NCBI GenBank assembly: GCA_963783245.1
Contig: CAWAMS010000007.1
Span: 1 to 64,000 of the forward strand
Source: Bog-473 sp963783245
GTDB lineage: Bacteria > Actinomycetota > Acidimicrobiia > Acidimicrobiales > RAAP-2
Direction of reading: 5' to 3'
Length of the DNA stretch: 64,000 nt
Position 1 is the first letter of the stretch. Every line of letters begins with the position of its first letter. Under the pieces are notes generated by a model that was not told the DNA's origin, ran no database searches, and was given only the letters and a program-made list of their open reading frames with translations. Shown piece by piece: positions 45,175 through 52,868 of this stretch. The position numbers and the translations under genes were made by a program.

Positions 45175-45895
45175 GCGGCGTCCCGCCTTCTACGCGGCCG
45201 GGCACGGTGGATGGCGGGACTGGTGGACCCTTCTGCATCCTCCTTACACGGCCTGGCATCTTTCGTATGTGGTGATCGGCGCTTCGTTGGCGCCGCACGT
45301 CGACCTCAACCGGCTGGCGGCCACGCTCCTGGCGTTCCTCCTTGCGGTCGGCTTTGCGGCCCATGCCCTGGACGAGCTGCACGGGCGTCCGCTCGGAACC
45401 CGCATTTCGGCGCCGACGCTGATAGGCGTCACGGTCGTGGGCTTGACCGGTGCGATCGTGCTCGGCGTCATCGGGCTGTCGCGCGTCGGATGGCCGTTGC
45501 TTCCCTTCCTGGTCCTCGGCCCGCTCCTCGTGGTTGCCTACAACTGGGAGTTGCTGGGAGGGCTGGTGCACACCGACGCCGGGTTCGCGCTCGCGTGGGG
45601 CTCGTTCCCCGTGCTCGTGGCCTACGTGGCACAAACCGGCCGGCTCGCGCTGAGCCCGGTGCTCGCCGCCGCGGCCGCCTTCGCCCTCTCGGCGGCACAA
45701 CGTCGTTTGAGCACTCCCGCCCGGTTGATACGTCGGCGTGCATCGCGCGTGGAAGGGCAGCTCACGTTGTCCGATGGCACGCGGATCCCCCTCGACGAGC
45801 GCACGTTGCTGGCGCCGCTCGAGACCACGTTGCACGCCATGTCGTGGGGCATCGTCCTGGTCGCCGCGTCCCTCGCCGTCGCCCGCCTGGGCTGA
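45155..45895 (+). CDS. UbiA-like membrane protein (putative prenyltransferase relative)
   Basis: A 246-residue membrane protein with six to seven hydrophobic segments. HPPYTAWHLSYVVIGASLAP, AAHALDELHGRPLGTRI and VAYNWELLGGLVHTD are placed like the first membrane helices and Asp-rich loops of UbiA proteins. The canonical N/DDxxD motif is reduced to HALDELHGR, so prenyltransferase activity is doubtful. The GTG at 45155 lies inside the MenG-like gene (20-base overlap), so the pair is translationally linked and may act in the same quinone pathway. Confidence 0.65.
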   Translation: MDPPKAERRPAFYAAGHGGWRDWWTLLHPPYTAWHLSYVVIGASLAPHVDLNRLAATLLAFLLAVGFAAHALDELHGRPLGTRISAPTLIGVTVVGLTGAIVLGVIGLSRVGWPLLPFLVLGPLLVVAYNWELLGGLVHTDAGFALAWGSFPVLVAYVAQTGRLALSPVLAAAAAFALSAAQRRLSTPARLIRRRASRVEGQLTLSDGTRIPLDERTLLAPLETTLHAMSWGIVLVAASLAVARLG

Positions 45896-45907
45896 GGCCT
45901 GCTCTGC

Positions 45908-46723
45908 CTAGGGCGTGCCGCTGACCGGGACCGAGAAGGGTTCCTCGTTGCTCGGCATGCGCGGCGGAAGCTCGATCTCGGGGAAGACGGCATGCGCACC
46001 CGCGAGGTCGCTGACGAGGTCGGCCAGCTGCTGCTGTTCTGTGCTCAGCGGGCCATCGCTGTCGCTTCGCGGACGGACCACCTTGTTGCTGAGCTTCCCG
46101 GCGGGCTCGGGCGCCGACAACCCGGTGAGGCCCGATGCATCGCAGAACGACCGCAACTGCTCACTCCATGCGTGCGGATCCGCGATCAGCTCCTCGTACG
46201 CGGCAAAGAGCACGGGCTTCCCGGCCAGCATCTCGAGCAGGATCCGGGTGTGCTTGGTCCAGATCTCGAGGCTTTGTCCGTAGGTCAGCTCATCGCGGGC
46301 CGCGATGCTCCGCGCGACAGCTTGCGGTTGGCGAAAGGGAACGAGGACCGGGTTCGGGCCCACGATTTGTTCCCAGAACGGAAGGAGGACAGTGAGTCTC
46401 GGTTCCTTCCACACCCACCCGTCCGTCTCGCCGAAGGAATCTCGGAACACCCGTGCCGCGGCTGCGACTTCGTCGTCGAGCACGGCCAGCGATTGGCTGT
46501 CCAGTCCCGGCGGAGGTTGCCACCAGTTGCCCCCCAAACGCGTGAGCAGCCGGTCGTTGAGCGCGGTCAGGGAATGGCTCTCGAAGTATCCATGCGGGTT
46601 GCCGCTGTCGGCCGGGATGATATCGGTCGAGCGAGGTAGCCGGAGCCCGATCGTCGCACAGATCCTCGTTGCGACAGACGTCCCACTTCTCCCGACTCCC
46701 ACGACGTACAAACCGGTCGTCAC
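45908..46723 (-). CDS. Sulfotransferase-family protein
   Basis: About 271 residues. The PAPS 5'-phosphosulfate loop is GLYVVGVGRSGTSVATRI at the N-terminus. The 3'-phosphate region VLVPFRQPQAVARSI and WKEPRLTVLLPFW follow. Such enzymes transfer sulfate from PAPS to an alcohol or amine; the acceptor is unknown. The GTG at 46723 is preferred because AAGGA precedes it and the P-loop then sits at the N-terminus; the longer frame from 46795 overlaps the SRPBCC gene. Confidence 0.82.
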   Translation of the reverse strand: MTTGLYVVGVGRSGTSVATRICATIGLRLPRSTDIIPADSGNPHGYFESHSLTALNDRLLTRLGGNWWQPPPGLDSQSLAVLDDEVAAAARVFRDSFGETDGWVWKEPRLTVLLPFWEQIVGPNPVLVPFRQPQAVARSIAARDELTYGQSLEIWTKHTRILLEMLAGKPVLFAAYEELIADPHAWSEQLRSFCDASGLTGLSAPEPAGKLSNKVVRPRSDSDGPLSTEQQQLADLVSDLAGAHAVFPEIELPPRMPSNEEPFSVPVSGTP

Positions 46724-46781
46724 AGGGAATCCTTGGCATGCCCACGCAACATTGAGGTGCGAATCTAACCCGAGAGGCCGG

Positions 46782-47255
46782 TCAGGTCCCACCACCGAGG
46801 TACCCGAACTCCGAAGGCAGGCTGCGCAGCGTCATCTCCACGACCCGGTCATGACCCCATTGCAAGAGCGGGAGCCCGAAGCGACTGGCGACGCGCATCG
46901 GGCGCTGCATCATCTCCACCGTCCACGCCACTTCAATGCGCGAACCCCCTTCGTTGGGCCGGATCCGCATTTCCGCCCGCCCTTCGAGGTCACCCGCCAC
47001 CATGGCATCGATGGCAACCGGTGCTTGGCAGTGCGTCAACACAACCCGGATGCGCATCCGGTACGGAAGAGGCGGCACGACCACTCCGTGGAGTACCGCA
47101 CCCGCCGTCAGGGAATCCCCCTCCAGACGGAACTCCTGCAGCCAGGGCCACCAGCGCTCGAATTGATCCACCCGCTCGATCCCGGCCCAGATGTCCAGAG
47201 GAACGTGGTCGAAGTCGAACGCACGTCTGTACGCAATGACGGGTCGACGGGGCAT
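46782..47255 (-). CDS. SRPBCC-fold (polyketide cyclase/START-like) protein
   Basis: A 157-residue ligand-binding fold. It begins VIAYRRAFDFDHVPLDIWAGI, the usual first strand and helix. The central part ERWWPWLQEFRLEGDSL and the end DRVVEMTLRSLPSEFGYL fit an SRPBCC protein. The ligand is unknown. The start is taken at ATG 47255, four codons after a GTG; the upstream part of the longest frame (to 47903) runs antisense to RNase D and is not real. It lies just upstream of the sulfotransferase on the same strand; its 5' region contains the DosR-like sites. Confidence 0.75.
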   Translation of the reverse strand: MPRRPVIAYRRAFDFDHVPLDIWAGIERVDQFERWWPWLQEFRLEGDSLTAGAVLHGVVVPPLPYRMRIRVVLTHCQAPVAIDAMVAGDLEGRAEMRIRPNEGGSRIEVAWTVEMMQRPMRVASRFGLPLLQWGHDRVVEMTLRSLPSEFGYLGGGT

Positions 47256-47299
47256 ACGCAGCAACACTACGAGCGCGCATTTTCCCGTGCACCCGGGTG

Positions 47300-47326
47300 T
47301 CACCGTTCGACACCGTCGAACGGTGA
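47300..47326. promoter_or_regulatory. Perfect palindrome TCACCGTTCGAC-ACC-GTCGAACGGTGA
   Basis: Twelve-base-pair arms with a three-base centre. It lies about 45 nt upstream of the SRPBCC start, on the side where that gene's promoter is expected. Length and symmetry suit an operator for a dimeric repressor (for instance TetR-like); a terminator is unlikely because the flanking genes diverge. Confidence 0.55.
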
Positions 47327-47420
47327 CCCACCCCGGGGCAGCACACCTGCGCGCGCCGCCCAGCTTGGAGAGAACTGGGGGACGCGGTCCAATCTTCAAC
47401 CACCCAGCCTGCGACCACCA

Positions 47421-47437
47421 GAGCCAAAGGTCCCGAA
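47421..47437 (-). promoter_or_regulatory. DosR/DevR-like site 1
   Basis: The minus strand reads TTCGGGACCTTTGGCTC, close to the dormancy-regulator box (TTSGGGACTWWAGTCCCSAA and its relaxed GGGACYTTNGGCCC form). It is paired with the site at 47455, 34 bases away. Confidence 0.5.
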
Positions 47438-47454
47438 CGCCTTCGGCGCGGTGT

Positions 47455-47471
47455 AGGGCCAAAAGTCCCGA
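47455..47471 (-). promoter_or_regulatory. DosR/DevR-like site 2
   Basis: The minus strand reads TCGGGACTTTTGGCCCT, a strong match to the GGGAC-TTTTG-GCCC type of DevR operator in Actinobacteria. With site 1 it forms a same-orientation pair about three helical turns apart, as often seen in strongly induced members of the regulon. Confidence 0.6.
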
Positions 47472-47657
47472 TGGTGGGGTACAAACCTGGCAGAATCGTT
47501 GCTGCGATCTCCTCGTCGGTCGGAACAACGGGAATGGGAGATTTCGACCGACACGAGGCCACCACCGAATGAAGCACACGCAACCCGGCAACCAATCAGA
47601 CGTCACGAGGTCAGACGGTTCGCCGGGGATCGACACCGTTGTGCAGAAGGCTCCTTC

Positions 47658-48850
47658 GTGAGCGCGTCGTCCGCGCCGCTCATGGTGGTGGACGATGCGG
47701 CTCTCGAAGCGGTGTGCACAGAGATCGCCGGCGAGGAGTACTACGGGATCGACACCGAGTTCCACACTGAACGCACGTATTACCCGAAGCTGGCCCTTAT
47801 CCAACTGGCATGGGCCGACAAGGTGGCGTTGGTCGACCCCCTGGCTGTCGACCCCCGCCCTCTGTCCCGCCTGTTCTCGGGTGGCGGTGTCGCGGTGGCG
47901 CACGCGGCCGAACAGGACATCGAGGTGTTGGAGACTGCGTGCGGCGCCGTGCCCCCCACGGTGTTCGACACTCAGATCGTCGCTGGGTTCCTGGGCATGT
48001 CCTCTCCCTCCCTGTCGCGCCTGGTCGATCAGATGTTGGGGGTTTCACTCCCGAAAGCTGACCAGTTGTCGGACTGGATGCAACGCCCGATCCCGGACCG
48101 TCAGATCACGTATGCCGCCGGCGATGTTGCTCACCTGCTGGAATTGCGAGCCGTCCTTTCGGCGCGGCTCGAGAAACTTGACCGACTGACCTGGGCTCTC
48201 GAGGAGTGCGCGCAGATGTTGTCCATTCGGCGCCGCCACGTGGCACCGGAGGAGCTCTGGTGGAAGATGGGTGATATCCGCAAGTTGTCAGGAAGATCCC
48301 GCGGCGTGGCCCAGGAGGTGGCAGCTTGGCGGGACCGCCGGGCCGCTGCACTCGACCGGCCGCGTCGCAGCATCCTTTCGGACCTGGCGCTCCTCGCCAT
48401 TTCGCAACGCCCGCCGAAGAACCGCCATGAGCTCCAGCAGACACGCGGGGTCGATGGCCGCCATCTGGCACAGGGTGGTGCGACGGAGATCCTCGAGGCG
48501 ATCGCGAGGGGCTGGCCCTCACCCCCGACGAAATTCGGCTTCCTCCTGACGGCAGGGAAGCCCAGGCACCCCCGGCCGCGGTGGCGGTCTGCACCGGGCT
48601 CGTGCGCCAGATCGCCGACGACCTCAGTTTCGACCAGGGTCTTTTGGCCACTCGGGCCGACATCTCCAACCTCTTGTGTGGCGAGACCAGCCGGCTCGAT
48701 GTCGGGTGGCGAAGCTCCATCGCCGGCGATCCCCTACGGAGCCTCATCGCAGGGTCGGTGGCGGCAGCCTTCGCGACGGACGGCACCCTGGTCCTCGAAG
48801 AGAGATCCTTCCGGCCTCAGTTCACGGTCCGCTCTCGCCCCGACCAGTAG
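47658..48850 (+). pseudogene. rnd: Ribonuclease D, broken by a 1-base frameshift near its 3' end
   Basis: A DEDD-type 3'-5' exoribonuclease of about 397 residues when joined. ExoI is YYGIDTEFHTE, ExoII VAHAAEQDIEVLETAC, and ExoIII ITYAAGDVAHLLELRA. An HRDC domain follows (DRPRRSILSDLALLAISQRPP, HELQQTRGVDGRHL). After GATEILEAIARG the frame is lost, but the next frame carries on as GLALTPDEIRLPPDG and VCTGLVRQIADDLSFDQGLL up to TGA at 48850. Adding one G to the GGGG run at 48508-48511 restores it. The GTG at 47658 is the supported start. The last 34 bases overlap the acyl-CoA synthetase end on the other strand. Confidence 0.88.
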
Positions 48851-50370
48851 CTCTGGCGCAGTTTGTACTTCTGCAACTTGCCAGTGGCCGTGCGGTCGAG
48901 CGCGGTGCGGAATTCCACGCTCGTCGGGGCTTTGAAGTGTGCCATGTTCTCCCGGCAGTGCGCGATGAGGTCCTCCTCGGTCGCAGTGAGGTCGGGCCGG
49001 AGGACCACCAGGGCCTTGACCGTCTCGCCCCATTTCTCGTGCGGGACGCCGATCACTGCGACCTCCGCCACGGCGGGATGCCGGTAGAGGCAGTCCTCCA
49101 CCTCGATCGACGAGACGTTCTCACCACCGGTGATGATGACGTCCTTCTTGCGGTCGGAGATGACGAGGTAGTCGCCGTCGAGGTAACCGCCGTCGCCGGT
49201 GTGGAACCACCCACCGGCGAGCGCCGCTGCGGACTCGTCCGGCTGCTCCCAATAGCCCGCGAAGACATGGTTGGAGCGGGCCAGCACCTCACTTTCCCCG
49301 CTGATGGCGATCTGTACACCGATCGCCGGCACACCGGCACGGCTGAGCCGGTGCGAACGCTCCACCGCGCCGATGGCGTCCCACTCCGCCGGGGCCCGAT
49401 TGATGGTGAGGAGGGGCGAGGTCTCCGTGAGCCCGTAGATCTGCAGGAATTCCCATCCGAGCTCGGTCTCCACCCGCTCTATCGCCTTGGAGGGCGGTGG
49501 CGCCCCCGCCACGACGATGCGGACGGTTCCGGTCCCGGGAATGGCCCGACCCTCGCGCGCCCGTGTGGCTGCCGCATCGAGGATGGCGGCCACCACAGCC
49601 GGGGCGCCGCACAGGAGGGTGACCCCGTGGCGTTCGATCCGCGAGAGGATCTCCTCGCCATCGATCTTGCGCACCACCACGTGGAGCCCACCCATGCCCG
49701 TCACGGCGTAGGGCATGCCCCAGCCGTTGCAGTGGAACATCGGGAGGGTGTGCATGAAGACGTCGCGGTCGCTGACGCCGGTGTGCCAACCAAAGGTCAC
49801 GGCGTTGACCCAGCAATTGCGATGGGTGAGTTGCACCCCCTTCGGACGGGCGGTCGTCCCCGAGGTGTAGTTCACCGAGCACGAGTAATCCTCCTCCCCG
49901 ACCCACTCCCGTGGGCGCGCGCCTTCGGGGGCCGGAGCGAAGAGATCGGCATCGTCGACCCCGTCGAGGGCGAACCGGTGCGCCACGGGGATGCCGTCCA
50001 CGACGGCGGTGAGGTCGGGGTCGTACAGGAGGACCGAAGCCCCGGAGTGTTCGACGATGTAGGCGATGTCAGCCGACGAAAGGCGAAAGTTGATCGGCAC
50101 GAGGATGCGGCCATAGCCGCTGACACCGAAGTACGACGCGAGGAACCGGGCGGAGTTCGGGCTGACGATGGCCACCCGCTCCCCCTCCGCGACGTCGAGG
50201 TGGTCCAGAGCGAGCGCCATCCCCCGCGCCCGCGCCTCGAGCTCGGTGTAGGTCATGGTGCCGAGCGAACCCGGCACATCGGGCTCGTCGATCACCGCTG
50301 TCCGGGACCCGTAGACGGCCGCCCCCCGGTTGAGAAAATCCGCCACCGTCAATGCGACCCGCATCGGCAC
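48817..50370 (-). CDS. Acyl-CoA synthetase / AMP-forming ligase
   Basis: A 517-residue ANL-superfamily enzyme that activates a carboxylic acid as its CoA thioester through an acyl-AMP. Seen: the P-loop NYTSGTTARPKG, the A5 region QIYGLTETSPLL, GWFHTGDGGYLDGDYLVISDRKKD, and the catalytic Lys region TGKLQKYKLR near the C-terminus. Medium- or long-chain fatty acids are likely substrates. The GTG at 50370 has AGGGG five bases upstream. It is 63 nt downstream of the aldo/keto reductase gene and may share its transcript. Confidence 0.92.
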   Translation of the reverse strand: MPMRVALTVADFLNRGAAVYGSRTAVIDEPDVPGSLGTMTYTELEARARGMALALDHLDVAEGERVAIVSPNSARFLASYFGVSGYGRILVPINFRLSSADIAYIVEHSGASVLLYDPDLTAVVDGIPVAHRFALDGVDDADLFAPAPEGARPREWVGEEDYSCSVNYTSGTTARPKGVQLTHRNCWVNAVTFGWHTGVSDRDVFMHTLPMFHCNGWGMPYAVTGMGGLHVVVRKIDGEEILSRIERHGVTLLCGAPAVVAAILDAAATRAREGRAIPGTGTVRIVVAGAPPPSKAIERVETELGWEFLQIYGLTETSPLLTINRAPAEWDAIGAVERSHRLSRAGVPAIGVQIAISGESEVLARSNHVFAGYWEQPDESAAALAGGWFHTGDGGYLDGDYLVISDRKKDVIITGGENVSSIEVEDCLYRHPAVAEVAVIGVPHEKWGETVKALVVLRPDLTATEEDLIAHCRENMAHFKAPTSVEFRTALDRTATGKLQKYKLRQSYWSGRERTVN

Positions 50371-50433
50371 CCGCTCCCCTCTCCGGGCTACTCCCCCCGA
50401 ATGCCCGAGACCCTACCGCCCCGGGCATACCGC

Positions 50434-51415
50434 TCAGGAGTGACCCAGCACCGGGTGCGGCACATACGGCTTCTCGAGAGATGCCACTTCCTCCTCGGTC
50501 AGCTCCAGCTCTTCGGCGGCCAAGGCGTCCTCCAGGTGCGCCAACTTCGTCGAGCCGACGATGGGCGCCGTGACACCAGGCTTGCCCAACAGCCACGCCA
50601 GGGCCACCTGCGGCATCGAAACGCCCCGGGTCGATGCCACCTGCTGCGCGCTCTCCACCACGTCGAAGTCGGTCGGCTGCTCGTAGAGATAATCCATGAA
50701 CGAGTCGGTAGTGGATCGGGTCGTCATGCGCGCACCTGCACGCGTCCGGGTGCCTGCGAGTACCCCTCGGGCGAGCGGGCTCCAGGGGATGACGCCGACA
50801 CCCTGGTCGAGGCAGAGGGGGATCATCTCGCGTTCCTCTTCCCGGTAGATCAGGTTGTAGTGGTTCTGCATCGAGACGAATGCGGTCCACCCGTTCTTCT
50901 CGGCCGTGTGCTGTGCCTTGGCGAACTGCCACGAGAACATGCTGCTCGCTCCGATGTAGCGGGCCTTACCGGCCTGCACGACTTCATGGAGTGCCCCCCA
51001 TCGTCTCTTCGATGGGTGTGCGCGGGTCCCATCGGTGGATCTGGTACAGGTCGACGTAGTCCAGGCCCAGGCGACCGAGCGACGCGTCGATACCCGAGAG
51101 GATGTGTTTGCGGGACAGACCGCCGCCGTTCTCTCCGGGCGCCACCGGCATGAACACCTTCGTGGCGATGACGGCCTCGTCGCGGGTCAGGTACTTGCTC
51201 ACGAGCTTCCCGGTCGCCACCTCGCTCGCTCCGCGGTTGTACGCATCGGCCGTGTCGAAGAAGGTGACCCCGCCCTCCACCGCCGCCCGCACGATGGGCT
51301 CGGCTTCGTCCTCGCTGATGGCCCAGGGCCTGTCGTCGCTCTTCCCGAACCCCATCATGCCCAGACAGACCCTGGAGACCCGGAGACCGGACTTGCCCAA
51401 ATTGACGTAACGCAC
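50434..51415 (-). pseudogene. Aldo/keto reductase, broken by a 1-base frameshift
   Basis: An NADPH-dependent oxidoreductase. The first part (from 51415) starts MRYVNLGKSGLRVSRVCLG and contains FFDTADAYNRGASE with the catalytic Asp and Tyr, and later VDLYQIHRWDP with the catalytic His. After PIEETMG the frame ends, but a second frame resumes VQAGKARYIGASSMFSWQ, SPLARGVLAG and VGSTKLAHLEDAL to the end. With five instead of six C at 50995-51000 (plus strand) the sequence reads EETMGALHEVVQAGKARYIG. The joined length, about 326 residues, is normal. GGGAGG precedes the GTG start. It follows the dCTP-deaminase-like gene by 12 nt. Confidence 0.9.
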
Positions 51416-51427
51416 CGTTGACCTCCC

Positions 51428-52567
51428 TCAGAGCGGGGTTCGCGTGAAGTACCTGCTCAATGTTTCTTCCTGCTGCTGGTAGGACGAGCCGATGTCAGAG
51501 CCGTAGAGGGCCATCGGCTCCTCGAGCATCCGCTCGAATGTGAGTTTGCACACCGCCTGCCCGTTCTCGACCATGAACGGCACATCGTGCGCCCTCACCT
51601 CGAGCGCAGCCCGCGAACCGCGGAAGCGTCGGCTCGGGTCAAAGCCGAACCCGGGGTCGAAGAACCCGGCGTAGTGCGTGCGCAGCTCGCCGCTGGTGGG
51701 GTCGTACGCCGTCATCTCGGCGGCCAGATACGGCGGGATGCTGACCGCTTCGTGGGACATGAGGAGGTAGAAGCGCCGCGGCGAGAGCACCAGTCGGTCA
51801 CCCTCTTCGCGGTAGACCGGGTCCCAGAACGCGGACGGATCCACCTCACGCGCCGACGTGAGGTCCAGGAGCGGGGCGCTGTCCCTCGTGCTGTGCCCAA
51901 CTCGACCCCGGGCATCACCATGGAGATCCAGGCCCAGGAAGAGCCCGTCGGAGAGGACCAGGCGCTCACTCGGAACCGGCTCCCCGTCGCGAAAGAGGAT
52001 GGGTTCCTCCTCGTGTGCCGTCCGGACCTGATCATCGGTCAGCCAGGGGCGGCCGATGGACAGGCGCAGCTGGTTCAAGGTGAGGTCCTCGCGCACCCTC
52101 ACGGCGAACGAGAGAGGCACCACCTCGAGGTAGAGCGGACCCTGGTAACCGGGAGCGATCTCGTCAAAACGGTCACTATGGTCGGTGATGACACGGGTGA
52201 AGACGTCAATGCGGCCCGTAGAGCTCTTCGGGTTGGCCTTGCCCCGCAGTCCTGCGGGGAGGTCGAGCCGTTCCTTGAGCTCGATCAGATAGGGGCAGCG
52301 TGCCTCCAGCATGGCGCCGGCGCCCCGAAGGTCGATCTCGTCGAGAATGTAGTCCTTGAGCTTGTGCTCCACCGTGTCGTCACCCGGCAGGAAACTGCAC
52401 CGGATGCGGAGGGCCCGCTCCCCCAGGCGCAGGTCCAGACTGGCCGGTTGCACATTGGAGCCAGGAATGTTGAATCGCCCGGCATCGACGTAGCCGGCAC
52501 GGATAGCCCGCTCGAGCAGGTGCCCCGGGAGGACGCCTTCGGCGCTGGAAGGAAGGCTCAGCACCAC
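51428..52567 (-). CDS. Double-domain dCTP deaminase / dUTPase-fold protein (DCD_N type)
   Basis: A 379-residue protein with two copies of the dUTPase fold. The first half has PASLDLRLGERALRIRC and LRGKANPKSSTGRIDVFTRVI, typical of long 2'-deoxycytidine-5'-triphosphate deaminases. The second half has MSHEAVSIPPYLAAEMTAYD and HYAGFFDPGFGFDP. The long form (PF06559 type) is known mainly from proteobacteria; single-domain Dcd is more usual in Actinobacteria. It should make dUTP or dUMP for thymidylate synthesis. It lies upstream of the aldo/keto reductase and is divergent from lepB. Confidence 0.85.
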   Translation of the reverse strand: MVLSLPSSAEGVLPGHLLERAIRAGYVDAGRFNIPGSNVQPASLDLRLGERALRIRCSFLPGDDTVEHKLKDYILDEIDLRGAGAMLEARCPYLIELKERLDLPAGLRGKANPKSSTGRIDVFTRVITDHSDRFDEIAPGYQGPLYLEVVPLSFAVRVREDLTLNQLRLSIGRPWLTDDQVRTAHEEEPILFRDGEPVPSERLVLSDGLFLGLDLHGDARGRVGHSTRDSAPLLDLTSAREVDPSAFWDPVYREEGDRLVLSPRRFYLLMSHEAVSIPPYLAAEMTAYDPTSGELRTHYAGFFDPGFGFDPSRRFRGSRAALEVRAHDVPFMVENGQAVCKLTFERMLEEPMALYGSDIGSSYQQQEETLSRYFTRTPL

Positions 52568-52868
52568 GGGATTCTTCGATCAGTCGAGGGCATGCACGGT
52601 CACGCTATGAGCAAAGCACGTGGTGAGGCTGCACGAAAGTCCGCTGCCCCGGCATCGGGAACAGCTTGTGGATGACCTGGGGATGAACGGCCGGTACACG
52701 TACATTGCACAGGCACGCAATTGTTATCCACAAGCAACCACCGCAACTGGCATTTCACCCTGACCGGGAGCCGGGTGAAGGCGGTCGGCCCTCGCCCTCA
52801 CGCCCCTCCGGGGGAAGCGGGGCGGGTGATCGAGCACCGGCGGTCGCTGCGACTAGCCTGCGCCTACC
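52568..52868. other. Intergenic region with DnaA boxes and an inverted repeat, oriC-like
   Basis: This 301-bp gap between divergent genes holds a perfect DnaA box TTATCCACA at 52724-52732, an 8-of-9 box TGTGGATGA at 52667-52675 in the other orientation, TTGCACAGG near 52705, and the inverted repeat GCTTGTGGAT (52664-52673) / ATCCACAAGC (52726-52735). It shares TTGTGGATGACC and TTGCACAGGC with the dnaA-dnaN region. It may bind DnaA to regulate the flanking genes, titrate DnaA or form part of a split origin. Confidence 0.6.

Larger units (their letters stand above)
47256..47657. other. Divergent intergenic region between SRPBCC and RNase D genes
   Basis: About 400 bases with no credible gene. 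It holds a 27-bp palindrome at 47300-47326 and two DosR/DevR-like sites at 47421 and 47455. Both genes start outward from it, so it carries at least two promoters. Confidence 0.65.

Noticed and set aside
47256..47903. Long upstream part of the SRPBCC frame (antisense to RNase D)
   Set aside because: It is the shadow of RNase D and the intergenic region; the SRPBCC fold begins right at ATG 47255.
48851..51153. 825-residue plus-strand frame across acyl-CoA synthetase and aldo/keto reductase
   Set aside because: It is the antisense of well-conserved genes, rich in Arg, Gly and His without any family motif.
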